Origin: Symbiodinium natans
Lineage: Eukaryota; Sar; Dinophyceae; Suessiales; Symbiodiniaceae
Direction: 5' to 3'
Length of the DNA: 64,000 nt
NCBI GenBank assembly: GCA_905221605.1
Contig: CAJNDS010000269.1
Coordinates: 560,767 to 624,766, forward strand
A program made the translations under genes and the position numbers. Position 1 is the first letter of the stretch. Each line of letters begins with the position of its first letter. The notes below the pieces were generated by a model. That model was not told the DNA's origin. It saw nothing but the letters and a program-made list of their open reading frames with translations, and ran no database searches. This document shows, piece by piece, positions 54,373-64,000 of the stretch.

Positions 54373-54961
54373 GGGGGGTTTAGGGTTTAGGGCTTAGGGC
54401 TTAGGGTTTAGGGTTTAGGGTTTAGGGTTTAGGGTGGGTCCGGTAGGGCCTGTAGGGTTTGTAGGCTTCGAAGGGTTTGCGGGGTTTGTAGAACTTATAG
54501 GGTTTGCAGAGCTTGTAGGGTGTTGTAGGGTTTGTAGGATTTCGGGGGTTTGTAGGTTTTAGGGGTATGGGTTTTAGGCGATTTTTTGGCGGTTTTGGCT
54601 TTGTAGGGTTCATAATTAGGGTTCTAGGGTTGCCGAACCCTAAACCGTTTGGGTTTAGGGCTTTAGGAGGCCCCTTATATCCTTTCTGAAGGTTTTTTGG
54701 TTCCCTTCTATAATCACCTTTAAACCAAAACAGGTAAGGATTTAAGGTTCCCTTATAATCCCCTTCAAACCAAGCAGGATACCCTGCACCCGTTTCATTC
54801 CCAAGTTACTCTGGGGTCTTGGCTGTGCTAAAGCGCTTCATGGTCGGGTTGGTACCAGACTGCGGGCAACTTGCAGGTGAATGTACAGTAGTCATGGTTT
54901 AGGGTTTAGGGTTTAGGGTTTCGGGTGGGGCTTACACGGGGGGGGGGGGGGGGGGGGGGGG

Positions 54962-55061
54962 NNNNNNNNNNNNNNNNNNNNNNNNNNNNNNNNNNNNNNN
55001 NNNNNNNNNNNNNNNNNNNNNNNNNNNNNNNNNNNNNNNNNNNNNNNNNNNNNNNNNNNNN
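54962..55061. other. Assembly gap (100 N)
   Basis: Exactly 100 N, preceded by a poly-G run (54940-54961). Sequence on the two sides differs sharply, so their adjacency and order are not certain. Confidence 0.99.
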
Positions 55062-55600
55062 TTAAATAGTTTAAATAATTTAAATAATTTAAATAATTTA
55101 AATAATTTAAATTATTTAAATCCGGGAGGGGGGGGGGCCGGGCCTCCTTTTGCAGGAGGAATTAAATAATTTAAATATGAAGGCCCCGAATTAAATATTC
55201 ATATTTAAATCGAGGCCTTCATATTTAAATTATTTAATTCCTCCTGGGGGAGGAGGCCCCCCCCCCCCTCCAGGATTTAAATTATTTAAATTATTTAAAT
55301 TATTTAAATTATTTAAATTATTTAATTCCCGGGCCCGATTTAAATAATTTAAATATGAAGGCCACGATTTAAATATGAATATTTAATTCGGGAGCTTCAT
55401 ATTTAAATTATGTAAATCGGGCCCGGTAATTAAATAATTTAAATAATTTAAATAATTTAAATCCTGGAGGGGGGGGGGCCGGGCTTCCTCCCGCAGGAGG
55501 AATTAAATAATTTAAATATGAAGGCCCCGAATTAAATATTCATATTTAAATCGGGGCCTTCATATTTAAATTATTTAATTCCTCCTGCGGGAGGGCCCCC
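55062..55600. repeat. AT-rich tandem hairpins (TTTAAATTATTTAAAT palindromes)
   Basis: Three long inverted repeats are seen: arms around 55139-55260, 55330-55430 and 55480-55595. The first and third share GGAGGAATTAAATAATTTAA...GAAGGCCCCGAATTAAATA and are direct repeats of each other. G/C-rich caps (GGGCCC, CCTCCTGC) mark hairpin bases. Confidence 0.9.
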
Positions 55601-55604
55601 TCAA

Positions 55605-55970
55605 TCAGCTTCATCATCATCATCCTCATCCTCATCCGCATCATCATCATCATCTTCATTATCGTCATCATCTTCATCATCTATCATCATCATCTTCATC
55701 ATCTTCATCATCTTTTTTCATCATCCCCATCATCTCTCTCATCTCCACGGTTGTTCCAATATGTTTCATGTGCATCCTTGACATCAATGATCCCAATCAG
55801 CTTCATCATCATCTTCATCATCTTCATCATCATCATCATCTTCATCATCTTCATCATCTTCATCATTTTCATCATCTTCATCATCTTCATCATCTTCATC
55901 ATCTTCATCATCTCCATCATCTTCATCATCTTCATGATCTGCTTCATCTGCTTCATCCTTCATCTGTTTC
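55605..55970. repeat. TCATCT/TCATCATCT microsatellite
   Basis: Runs of CATCATCTT over about 350 bases, open in several frames on both strands as low-complexity peptide. Not called as a gene. Confidence 0.95.
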
Positions 55971-56009
55971 TTATGTTTCATTGCTTCTTGGGGCCCAGGA
56001 GGGCCTGGT

Positions 56010-57690
56010 GCAGGAGCAACTTTGCCGGTCAAAACTTGCCGGGATCCCCTTGGCACCCTGGAAAAGTGATGCAAATACCACACAAAACGGGAAAGGGTAG
56101 GAACAACTTTGTCGGTCAAAATTTGCCGGGATCCCCTTGGCACCCTGGAAAAGTCCTGCAAATACCACACAAAACGGGAAAGGGTAGGAACAACTTTGCC
56201 GGTCAAAATTTGCCGGGATCCCCTTGGCACCCTGGAAAAGTCCTGCAAATACCACACAAAACGGGAAAGGGTAGGAACAACATTTGCCGGTCAAAATTTG
56301 CCGGGATTCCCTTGGCACCCCGGAAAAGTGATGCAAATACCACACAAAACGGGAAAGGGTAGGAACAACTTTGCGGGTCAAAATTTGCCGGGATTCCCTT
56401 GGCACCCTAGAAAAGTCCTGCAAATACCACACAAAACGGGAAAGGGTAGGAACAACTTTGCCGGTCAAAATTTGCCGGGATTCCCTTGGCACCCTAGAAA
56501 AGTGATGCAAATACCACACAAAACGGGAAAGGGTAGGAAAAACTTTGCCGGTCAAAATTTGCCGGGATCCCCTTGGCACTCGGGAAAAGTGATGCAAATG
56601 CCACACAAAACCGGAACGGGTAGGAACAACTTTGCGGGTCAAAATTTGCCGGGACCCCCTTGGCACCCGGGAAAAGTGATGCAAATACCACACAAAACGG
56701 GAAAGGGTAGGAACAACTTTGCCGGTGAAAATTTGCCGGGATCCCCTTGGCACCCTGGAAAAGTGATGCAAATACCACACAAAACGGGAACGGGTAGGAA
56801 CAACTTTGCCGGTCAAAATTTGCCGGGATTCCCTTGGCACCCTGGAAAAGTCCTGCAAATACCACACAAAACGGGAAAGGGTAGGAACAACTTTGCCGGT
56901 CAAAACTTGCCGGGATTCCCTTGGCACCCTAGAAAAGTGATGCAAATACCACACAAAACGGGAAAGGGTAGGAACAACTTTGCGGGTCAAAATTTGCCGG
57001 GATTCCCTTGGCACCCTGGAAAAGTCCTGCAAATACCACACAAAACGGGAAAGGGTAGGAACAACTTTGCCGGTCAAAATTTGCCGGGATCCCCTTGGCA
57101 CTCGGGAAAAGTGATGCAAATACCACACAAAACGGGAACGGGTAGGAACAACTTTGCGGGTCAAAATTTGCCGGGACCCCCTTGGCACCCGGGAAAAGTG
57201 ATGCAAATACCACACAAAACGGGAAAGGGTAGGAACAACTTTGCCGGTCAAAATTTGCCGGGATCCCCTTGGCACCCTGGAAAAGTGATGCAAATACCAC
57301 ACAAAACGGGAACGGGTAGGAACAACTTTGCCGGTCAAAATTTGCCGGGATTCCCTTGGCACCCTGGAAAAGTCCTGCAAATACCACACAAAACGGGAAA
57401 GGGTAGGAACAACTTTGCCGGTCAAAATTTGCCGGGATTCCCTTGGCACCCTGGAAAAGTCCTGCAAATACCACACAAAACGGGAAAGGGTAGGAACAAC
57501 TTTGCGGGTCAAAATTTGCCGGGATTCCCTTGGCACCCTGGAAAAGTGATGCAAATACCACACAAAACGGGAAAGGGTAGGAACAACTTTGCGGGTCAAA
57601 ATTTGCCGGGATCCCCTTGGCACCATGGAAAAGTGATGCAAATACCACACAAAACGGGGAACGGGTAGGAACAACATTTGCCGGTCAAAA
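56010..57690. repeat. 87-bp satellite, about 19 copies
   Basis: Unit GGAACAACTTTGCCGGTCAA ... GGAAAAGT(GATGC/CCTGC)AAATACCACACAAAACGGG. Copies differ at about five fixed positions in mixed combinations. Because 87 is a multiple of three and the unit lacks stops, it is open for about 520 codons on + and about 560 on -. I see no start, splice or domain evidence for either and treat it as satellite. Confidence 0.95.
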
Positions 57691-58770
57691 TTTGCCGGGC
57701 CTCCGGGCAAGATTTGGCCAAATCGAGCCGCGCATTTCTTCATCGCATACGAAGGGCAGCCCGATTTGGCCAAATTTTGCCCGGAGGCTGCCCGGCAAAA
57801 TTTGGCCAAATCGAGCCGCGCCTTTCTGGAGGCCCGAAATTATTTAAACTATCGCGGCTCGATTTGGCCAAATTTTGCCGGGCAGCCTGCGGGCAAAATT
57901 TGGCCAAATCGGGCTGCTCGTCGTACGCGATGAGAAATGCGCGGCTCGATTTGGCCAAATTTTGCCCGGCAGGGCCCCTGGACATTGAAATGAAATTGAT
58001 TTTTTAAATTCCCCGATACTAAATCACGAGCCCGGGCCTCCCCCTCAATACTAAATTACGAGCCCGGGTCTCCCTTCTCTTCTCTTGTTCTCTTTTAAAT
58101 CTCAAAATCACACCAAAGGAAGCTTCTTTTCCTTATTGAATGAAAAAGAAAAAGAAGAAAAGAGATAGGTAAAGACACTGAAGAGCTCCACTGCCTACTG
58201 TTTCATTCCTTTCCTCTCTTTCTATGTGTTGTTGTCCTTGTCGTTTCAGAAAGCTAGCAAAATAAGGGCAAGGGGGCTTTAAATTATTAAAATTATTTAA
58301 TTCCACCCTGGAATTAAATAATTTAAATCATTTAAATAATTTAAATAATTTAAATCCGAAAAGGGGGGGGGCCAAAAGTGCCCGGAGGCTGCCCGGCAAA
58401 ATTTGGCCAAATCGAGCCGCGATAGTTTAAATAATTTCGGGCCTCCAGAAAGGCGCGGCTCGATTTGGCCAAATTTTGCCGGGCAGCCTCCGGGCAAGAT
58501 TTGGCCAAATCGAGCCGCGCATTTCTCATCGCATACGAAGGGCAGCCCGATTTGGCCAAATTTTGCCCGGAGGCTGCCCGGCAAAATTTGGCCAAATCGA
58601 GCCGCGCCTTTCTGGAGGCCCGAAATTATTTAAACTATCGCGGCTCGATTTGGCCAAATTTTGCCGGGCAGCCTGCGGGCAAAATTTGGCCAAATCGGGC
58701 TGCTCGTCGTACGCGATGAGAAATGCGCGGCTCGATTTGGCCAAATTTTGCCCGGCAAAATTTGGCCAAA
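57690..58770. repeat. Palindromic GATTTGGCCAAATTTTGCC clusters
   Basis: Repeated inverted arms (CGCGGCTCGATTTGGCCAAA / TTTGGCCAAATCGAGCCGCG) at 57690-57975 and 58376-58770, separated by GCCGGGCAGCCTCCGGGC spacers. The 57.7-58.0 kb block recurs at 58.48-58.77 kb. The first cluster abuts the satellite, sharing AAATTTGCCGGG. Confidence 0.9.
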
Positions 58771-61720
58771 TCGGGCCCCTGGACATTGAAATGAAATTGA
58801 CTTTTTAAATTCCCCGATACTAAATCACGAGCCCGGGCCTCCCCCTCAATACTAAATTACGAGCCCGGGTCTCCCTTCTCTTCTCTTGTTCTCTTTTAAA
58901 TCTCAAATCACACCAAAGGAAGCTTCTTTTCCTTATTGAATGAAACAGAAAAAGAAGAAAAGAGATAGGTAAAGACACTGAAGAGCTCCACTGCCTATTG
59001 TTTCATTCCCTTTCCTCTCTTTCTATGTGTTGTTTTCCTTGTCGTTTCAGAAAGCTAGCAAAATAAGGGCAAGGGGGCTTCCTGAAGAGGAGAGAGGGCA
59101 CCTATTTTTTAATTATAGAGGGAAAAGCGAGAGACAAGGAAGGGACAAAAGATAGATAAAGAAGAGTGCTATCCGTCTCCTTGTTTCTTGTGTCTTCTCT
59201 TCTTTTCAGTTCATCGTATTCCTCTTTTCGGCCTGTCTCTTCTGCTCTTTTCCTTACCCTTCTCCTTTTCAAGTTCTTCCTTTTTCGTTTTTCTGTTTCG
59301 AAAAGAAAGAGGGAAGGGAGAGAGAAGGGAGAGAGGATAGATAAAGAAGAGTGCCATTTTCTTTGCGCCTTGTTTTGTCTCTCCATCTTCTTTGTTCGTC
59401 TCTCTTTTCTATTCTTTTCTTGGCTCTTCCCATTAGAATTGTCTTCCTTTTATCTCTCCTCTCTCCTTCTCTTGCCCTTCTCTTCTCCTGTTCCCCTTTA
59501 AATGACAAAAACACGAGAAAGGAAGAACAAGAGAGGAATGGAGGCCCTTTTCCTGAATTCTCCTGTTGCAATGAATAAGGAAAAGAGCATAGGAGATAAG
59601 GAAGGGAATTGTGGGCGATGGAACGGGTGTCCTTTTTGATAGTTTTCTGCATCTTCAAGGAAGAAAAAGGACACCCGCCCAAGAAGGAAAAGTAACATAA
59701 GAGATAGGGAGGAAATTGAAAAGCTCCTCTCTTTACCTAGTCATTTCCTGTCCTCTCTTCTTATTTGTTGTTTTTCTTATTCGCTTCAAAAAGCAAAATA
59801 ACAAAATAAGGGAAAGGCGATTTCCTGAAGAGGAAGAAGGGCGCCTACCTGTGAATAGCAAGGTTGATTTTTTCTAATTAGGGAGAGACTTGCCCCGCCT
59901 GAGCCTCCCTGGCCTGCTTGTTGTGGCCACATTCCGGTACAGTTGTGCTTCCAGAAAAATGGCATCCTTGTTATCTCCTCTCACTTCCCTTTCCCTTCTC
60001 TCCTTCTGTTTCCTTCTGACTGATAAACCACAAGACAGGAACTTGTATGATAAGGCAGTGGAAGGGTAAGCAGAGGGTGACTCCTGGCGCGTGGACCGGT
60101 CCATACTTCATCATACCCCTCCTCTCGGCCTATCTCTTCTGTTCCTTTCCTTACCCTTCTCCTTCTCATAGTTCTTCCTTTTTGTTTTCTTATTTCGAAA
60201 AGAAAGATGGCAGGGAGAGATAAGGAAGAGAGGATAGATAAAGAGTGAGTGCCATCTTCTCTGCGCCTTGTTTTGTCTCTCCCTCTTCTCTATTCATCTC
60301 ACTTCTATTCTTTTCTTTGCTCTTCCCATTAACAATGCAATCCTTTTGTCTCTCCTCTCTCCTTCTCTCTCCCTTCTCTTCTCCTGTTCCCCTTTAAATG
60401 ACAAAAACGCAAGAAAGGAAGAACAAGAGGGGAATGGAGGCCATGTTCCTTTCTTTTCCAATGGATGGGGAAAGTGAGCGGGGTTGGCTCCTTGTCCGTA
60501 GACCCTCCCCACGCTGCAGCAAATCCCTCCTCTCGCCCTATCGCCTCTGTTCTTTTCCTTGTTCCCAAACGGAAAAAGAAAATGGGTTCCTTTACATGTT
60601 CATTGTTCTTCCTTTTGTTTTTTTATTTAAAAGGGAAAGATAAGAAAGAGAGGAAAGAAGAAAACGAGCACCATCTTCTCTTTGCCTGATTTTGCACCTC
60701 CCTCTCCTGTCTTCATTTCTCTTCCATGATTTTCATTGCTCTTCCCATGAAAATTGTTTCCTTTTGATCTCTCCTCTCTCCTTTCTCTCTCCCTTCTCTT
60801 CTCTTGTTCTCTTTTGAATCTCAAAATCACACCAAAGGAAGCTTCTTTTCCTTATTGAATGAAAAAGAAAAAGAAGAAAAGAGATAGGTAAAGACACTGA
60901 AGAGCTCCACTGCCTATTGTTTCATTCCTTTCCTCTCTTTCTATGTGTTGTTTTCCTTGTCGTTTCAGAAAGCTAGCAAAATAAGGGCAAGGGGGCTTCC
61001 TGAAGAGGAGAGAGGGCACCTATTTTTTAATTATAGAGGGAAAAGCGAGAGACAAGGAAGGGACAGATGATAGATAAAGAAGAGTGCTATCCGTCTCCTT
61101 GTTTATTGTGTCTTCTCTTCTTTTCAGTGCCCCTCCAGAAAATTCAAATGGCCTCCTTGTTGTCTCTCCTCTCTCGCTTCTCTTGCCCTTCTCTCCTTCT
61201 GTTACCTTTTAACTAATATAACACAAGAAAGGAACTTGTATGATAAAGCAGTGGAAGGGTAAGCAGAGAGTGACTCCTTGCGCGTGGACCTTGCCCATAC
61301 TTCATCATATCCCTCTTTTCGGCCTGTCTCTTCTGCTCTTTTCCTTACCCTTCTCCTTTTCAAGTTCTTCCTTTTTCGTTTTTCTGTTTCGAAAAGAAAG
61401 AGGGAAGGGAGAGAGAAGGGAGAGAGGATAGATAAAGAAGAGTGCCATTTTCTTTGCGCCTTGTTTTGTCTCTCCATCTTCTTTGTTCATCTCTCTTTTC
61501 TATTCTTTTCTTGGCTCTTCCCATTAAAATTGTCTTCCTTTTATCTCTCCTCTCTCCTTCTCTTTCCCTTCTCTTCTCCTGTTCCCCTTTAAATGACAAA
61601 AACACAAGAAAGGAAGAACAAGAGGGGAATGGAGGCCCTTTTCCTGTATTCTCCTGTTGCAATGAATACAGAAAAGAGCATAGGAGATAAGGAAGGGAAT
61701 TGAGGAGCTCCTTTCGCTAC
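57976..61720. repeat. Duplicated pyrimidine/purine-rich blocks, gene-free
   Basis: A 300-bp block (CCCCTGGACATTGAAATGAA ... GCTAGCAAAATAAGGGCAAG) is at 57976-58281 and 58780-59079, with its 3' part again at 60806-60999. Following blocks repeat too: 59080-59170 matches 61000-61095, and 59210-59600 matches 61305-61700, with a diverged relative at 60120-60450. The strand bias (CTCTTCT/GAAGAGA) opens many frames of Ser/Phe/Leu or Arg/Glu/Lys on both strands; none is called. Confidence 0.85.
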
Positions 61721-62039
61721 TTTCTTATGCCCTTTCCTTTGTATCTACCACACAAAAACACCACTCTCAGCTTCCAAGAATACTCTCGTGGAGACGCATT
61801 GGTTAGTCTAAAAACCCGAGTCTCAGCTTCCAAATAGACCCTATTTAAGCCACACACCCCACCCCCCCCCCCCCCCCATGGTATGGTCAGGTAGGGGGGG
61901 GGGGGCCGACTGTGAGCACACCCTCGGCAAAACCCGTGTGTTGGGAGTGTTGCGCCTTCGGTTGAGGGAGCACGCCCTCGGGAAAGCCCATGTGTGTGAG
62001 GCGTTTATCCCCCCCCCGCCCCCTCCAGGTCTACGGTCT

Positions 62040-62395
62040 CTAACCCTAAGCCCTAAACCCTTTCAAACCCTAAGCCCTAAACCCTACACCAACCCTAAAC
62101 CCTAAACCCTAAAACCAACCCCCAAGCACACCACAGGGGGGGGGGGTTAACCCTAAACCCTAAACCCTTTCAAACCCTAAACTCTAAACCCTAAACCCTG
62201 AACCCTAAACCAACCCTAAGCCCTAAACCCTAAAACCAACCCCCAACCACAACCACACCACAGGGGGGGGGGGGGGGTTAACCCTAAAACCCTTTCAAAC
62301 CCTAAACACTAAACCCGAAACCCTAAACCGTAAACAACCCGAACCCTAAAACCAACCCCAACCACACCACAGGGGGGGGGGGGGTTCCAGACCAT
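62040..62395. repeat. Three tandem composite units: telomeric repeat + CCACACCACA + poly-G
   Basis: Each 110-130-bp unit has CCCTAAACCCTTTCAAACCC, more CCCTAAA, AACCAACCCCCAA-CACACCACA and a G10-15 run. Another poly-G run lies at 62398-62418. A poly-C block at 61862-61878 precedes. Confidence 0.9.
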
Positions 62396-62496
62396 GGGTG
62401 GGGGGGGGGGGGGGGGGCCGGGGAGCACTGGACCATATATAGGGCCCTAATTCCCACATTCCCAATTAAGAGCCAGGCGGACTTCCCAAGCGGCCC

Positions 62497-62582
62497 TCGG
62501 GGTTTAGGGTTTAGGGTTTAAGTTTAGGGTTTAGGGTTTAGGGTTTAGGGTTTAGGGTTTAGGGTTTAGGGTTTAGGGTTTG
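62497..62582. repeat. Telomere-type tract (TTTAGGG)n
   Basis: About 12 units with one TTTAAG interruption. 62583-63240 contains short inverted repeats, including a CTTGGATGTTCATGGGTACC ... CCTCCAAGTAC element at 63143-63248, and no gene. Confidence 0.95.
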
Positions 62583-63246
62583 CAGATTCCCATTCTGGCA
62601 CGGTGCCTTATGCTCCCTGAACTAGGACCTAGACTAGGCCCTTATTTCCCGGTTTAGGTTCCCCGTTCGAGGCCTTAAGGCAAAAAAAGCACCCTTTCAT
62701 GTTGGGCTACTCTTGGGTCTAGGAAACCCTTAGCCCGACATCACACGCCCCCTAGACTCTGAGCCACCTGCCAGGCTCACGGCCATCACCGTCCTACGGG
62801 ACCTGGCTCCAGGGACAAAGCCCGACAGGAGCCATGTGGGGTTGAAGGGTGCAGAGTCTGATATTGCGAGTTGTTCTAGCGGGGTAAGGGTCTTAACAAT
62901 TTTATGAATCCTGACGGAAACGGGAACCTACGTGCCTGCTCAACTGCCATTTCTGGCAGGGTCTAGCTTGCTGTTCTATGGTGAGTGTACAGGTGAATAA
63001 TATTTTTTGGGTGTCTAGTGTATACGGGTAGTTCCCAAGATGAGGGTCCTTCTTTTGGGGTTACCTGGGGTCAGGATGTGTTGAACGGTTGTTGGTGAGA
63101 GTGTGTATGGTTCCTTGTTCCGGGGATGCTAGCGGCCTCATACTTGGATGTTCATGGGTACCTGCAAGGGGGGGTTCGAAGGTTAGAACCAATTTGCTGC
63201 TATCACTCAGAACCCTACAAAGAAGTACCCACAGGAGCCTCCAAGT

Positions 63247-63412
63247 ACAGTAAGCTCCAGAAAGTCGGAACATGGGTTTAGGATCCCTAAGCCCTAAACC
63301 CTAAACCCTAAACCCTAAACCCTAAGGATGATTAGAGCAGGGTTTCCCTTTCGGATACCTTAATTGGGGCATGGGGATCAAGGGCGTTGAAAGCCTTTTT
63401 GGAGTTTACCAT
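63247..63412. mobile_element. Family G element carrying a telomeric insertion
   Basis: The ends match 7783-7898. At the position of GAGGATGATTAG in that copy, this one reads AGGAT (63280-63284), about five CCCTAAA units, then AGGAT again (63325-63329) and GATTAGAG. Confidence 0.85.
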
Positions 63413-63461
63413 ATGAATCCGTATGGTCCTCATGAGCCCATGTCCAGTCGAACCTTCAGCT

Positions 63462-63675
63462 TGGTAGCCCAGTGGTACCTTTAGGGTTTAGGGTTTAGGG
63501 TTTAGGGTTTAGGTTCAGGGTTTAGGGTCCTTTACCCCTTTCTGTTTGGTCCTGGGTTCCCTTCTAAGGTAACCAACCCCAAAAAGGGTGCCTTGTTTGG
63601 GTTCTGGGTTCCCTTCCGAAGTAAACAACCCAAAACAAGGTGCCCTTATTCTAACATGGTTACTGGGCTGCCAAG
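63462..63675. mobile_element. Family A introner carrying a telomeric insertion
   Basis: Begins CTTGGTAGCCCAGTGGTACC and ends GGTTACTGGGCTGCCAAG. A TTTAGGG tract is bounded by CCTTTA at 63478-63483 and 63529-63534. The interior hairpin unit (GGTTCCCTTC...AACCAACCC) is present twice. Confidence 0.85.
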
Positions 63676-63834
63676 TCAAGCGTCGGGACCCGGTTGTCTC
63701 ACCTTCATGCGAAGTCCATGCCATGAACATGCCAAGAAAGCCCTGTCCGTGAAGCCCTGAATGCTGAAATCTAAGACCGACCCGGTGCAGATGCTACTTT
63801 CAGCTTGGCGGTGGTGCCCTAAGCACCCATGAGC

Positions 63835-63955
63835 ACCCCAAACCCTAAACCCCTAAACCCCAAACGCCCTAAAGCCTGAACCTTAACCCCCTAAAACCTG
63901 AACCCCTACCCCCTAAACCCTAAACCCTAAACCCTTGAAACCCGAGAAACCCTAA
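63835..63955. repeat. Degenerate CCCTAAA/CCCCTAAA tract at window end
   Basis: Mixed 7- and 8-base units followed by ordinary sequence, so again internal. No gene is seen in the last 320 bases. Confidence 0.85.
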
Positions 63956-64000
63956 ATCCGTGGTCTCAGACCAAGAGTTGCTGATGCGCGCAGGAAGCAG

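Noticed and set aside
55971-57809. A 612-codon minus-strand and a 519-codon plus-strand repeat protein
   Set aside because: Both arise from the same 87-bp satellite whose length is divisible by three; no start context, splice site or domain favours either.
59100-61700. Many Ser/Phe/Leu-rich and Arg/Lys/Glu-rich frames on both strands
   Set aside because: They follow from the CTCTTCT strand bias of duplicated blocks; frames overlap in all phases and are not conserved as proteins between copies.

Overview
The window looks like nuclear DNA of a dinoflagellate. Three things point there. Plant/alveolate-type telomere repeat (TTTAGGG/CCCTAAA) is scattered in more than 80 short tracts in both orientations. 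Every gene I could reconstruct lies on the + strand. Spliced frames need GC and GA 5' splice sites as well as GT, and many introns are flanked by short direct repeats, as expected for introner elements. The species cannot be named from this sequence.

Layout. 0-1.1 kb: end of an unknown gene, then a zinc-dependent nucleobase/CMP-type deaminase. 1.1-19 kb: short isolated coding-like exons of unknown genes, telomere-repeat tracts, several inverted-repeat (introner-like) families and one small acidic-protein gene (8.3-9.2 kb). 19.9-21.7 kb: first exons of a DEAD-box RNA helicase (Q motif and Walker A), then a break. 22.2-22.7 kb: an ankyrin-repeat protein. 24-33 kb: CAG microsatellite, a 25.4-26.9 kb composite repeat, introner copies and small exons. 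33.8-37.3 kb: a nine-exon gene (514 aa, unknown function) whose spliced frame is fully open. 37.9-41.9 kb: a Kelch-repeat gene. 44-46 kb: exons among very large trinucleotide microsatellites. 46.2-51.4 kb: an eight-exon gene for a 737-residue LOV-NHR-LOV protein with a C-terminal membrane segment. 51.4-55 kb: small exons, then a 100-N assembly gap. 55-61.7 kb: AT-rich hairpins, TCATCT repeats, an 87-bp satellite, palindromes and duplicated pyrimidine-rich blocks, with no convincing gene. 61.7-64 kb: poly-G/telomeric tandem units and introner copies carrying telomeric insertions.

Main result. Several introns sit between target-site duplications: the first copy supplies the GT/GC/GA donor, and the second begins just after the AG acceptor. 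Some of these introns are mostly telomere repeat (35006-35098; 39952-40049, which lacks a clear duplication). Two introner copies near 63 kb carry telomeric tracts bounded by 5-6-bp duplications, and an empty relative of one lies at 7.8 kb. The sequence suggests that telomere-repeat insertion into DNA is frequent here and can itself create spliceable introns. Gene models were made by reading frame and splice logic alone; no alignment or transcript data were available.
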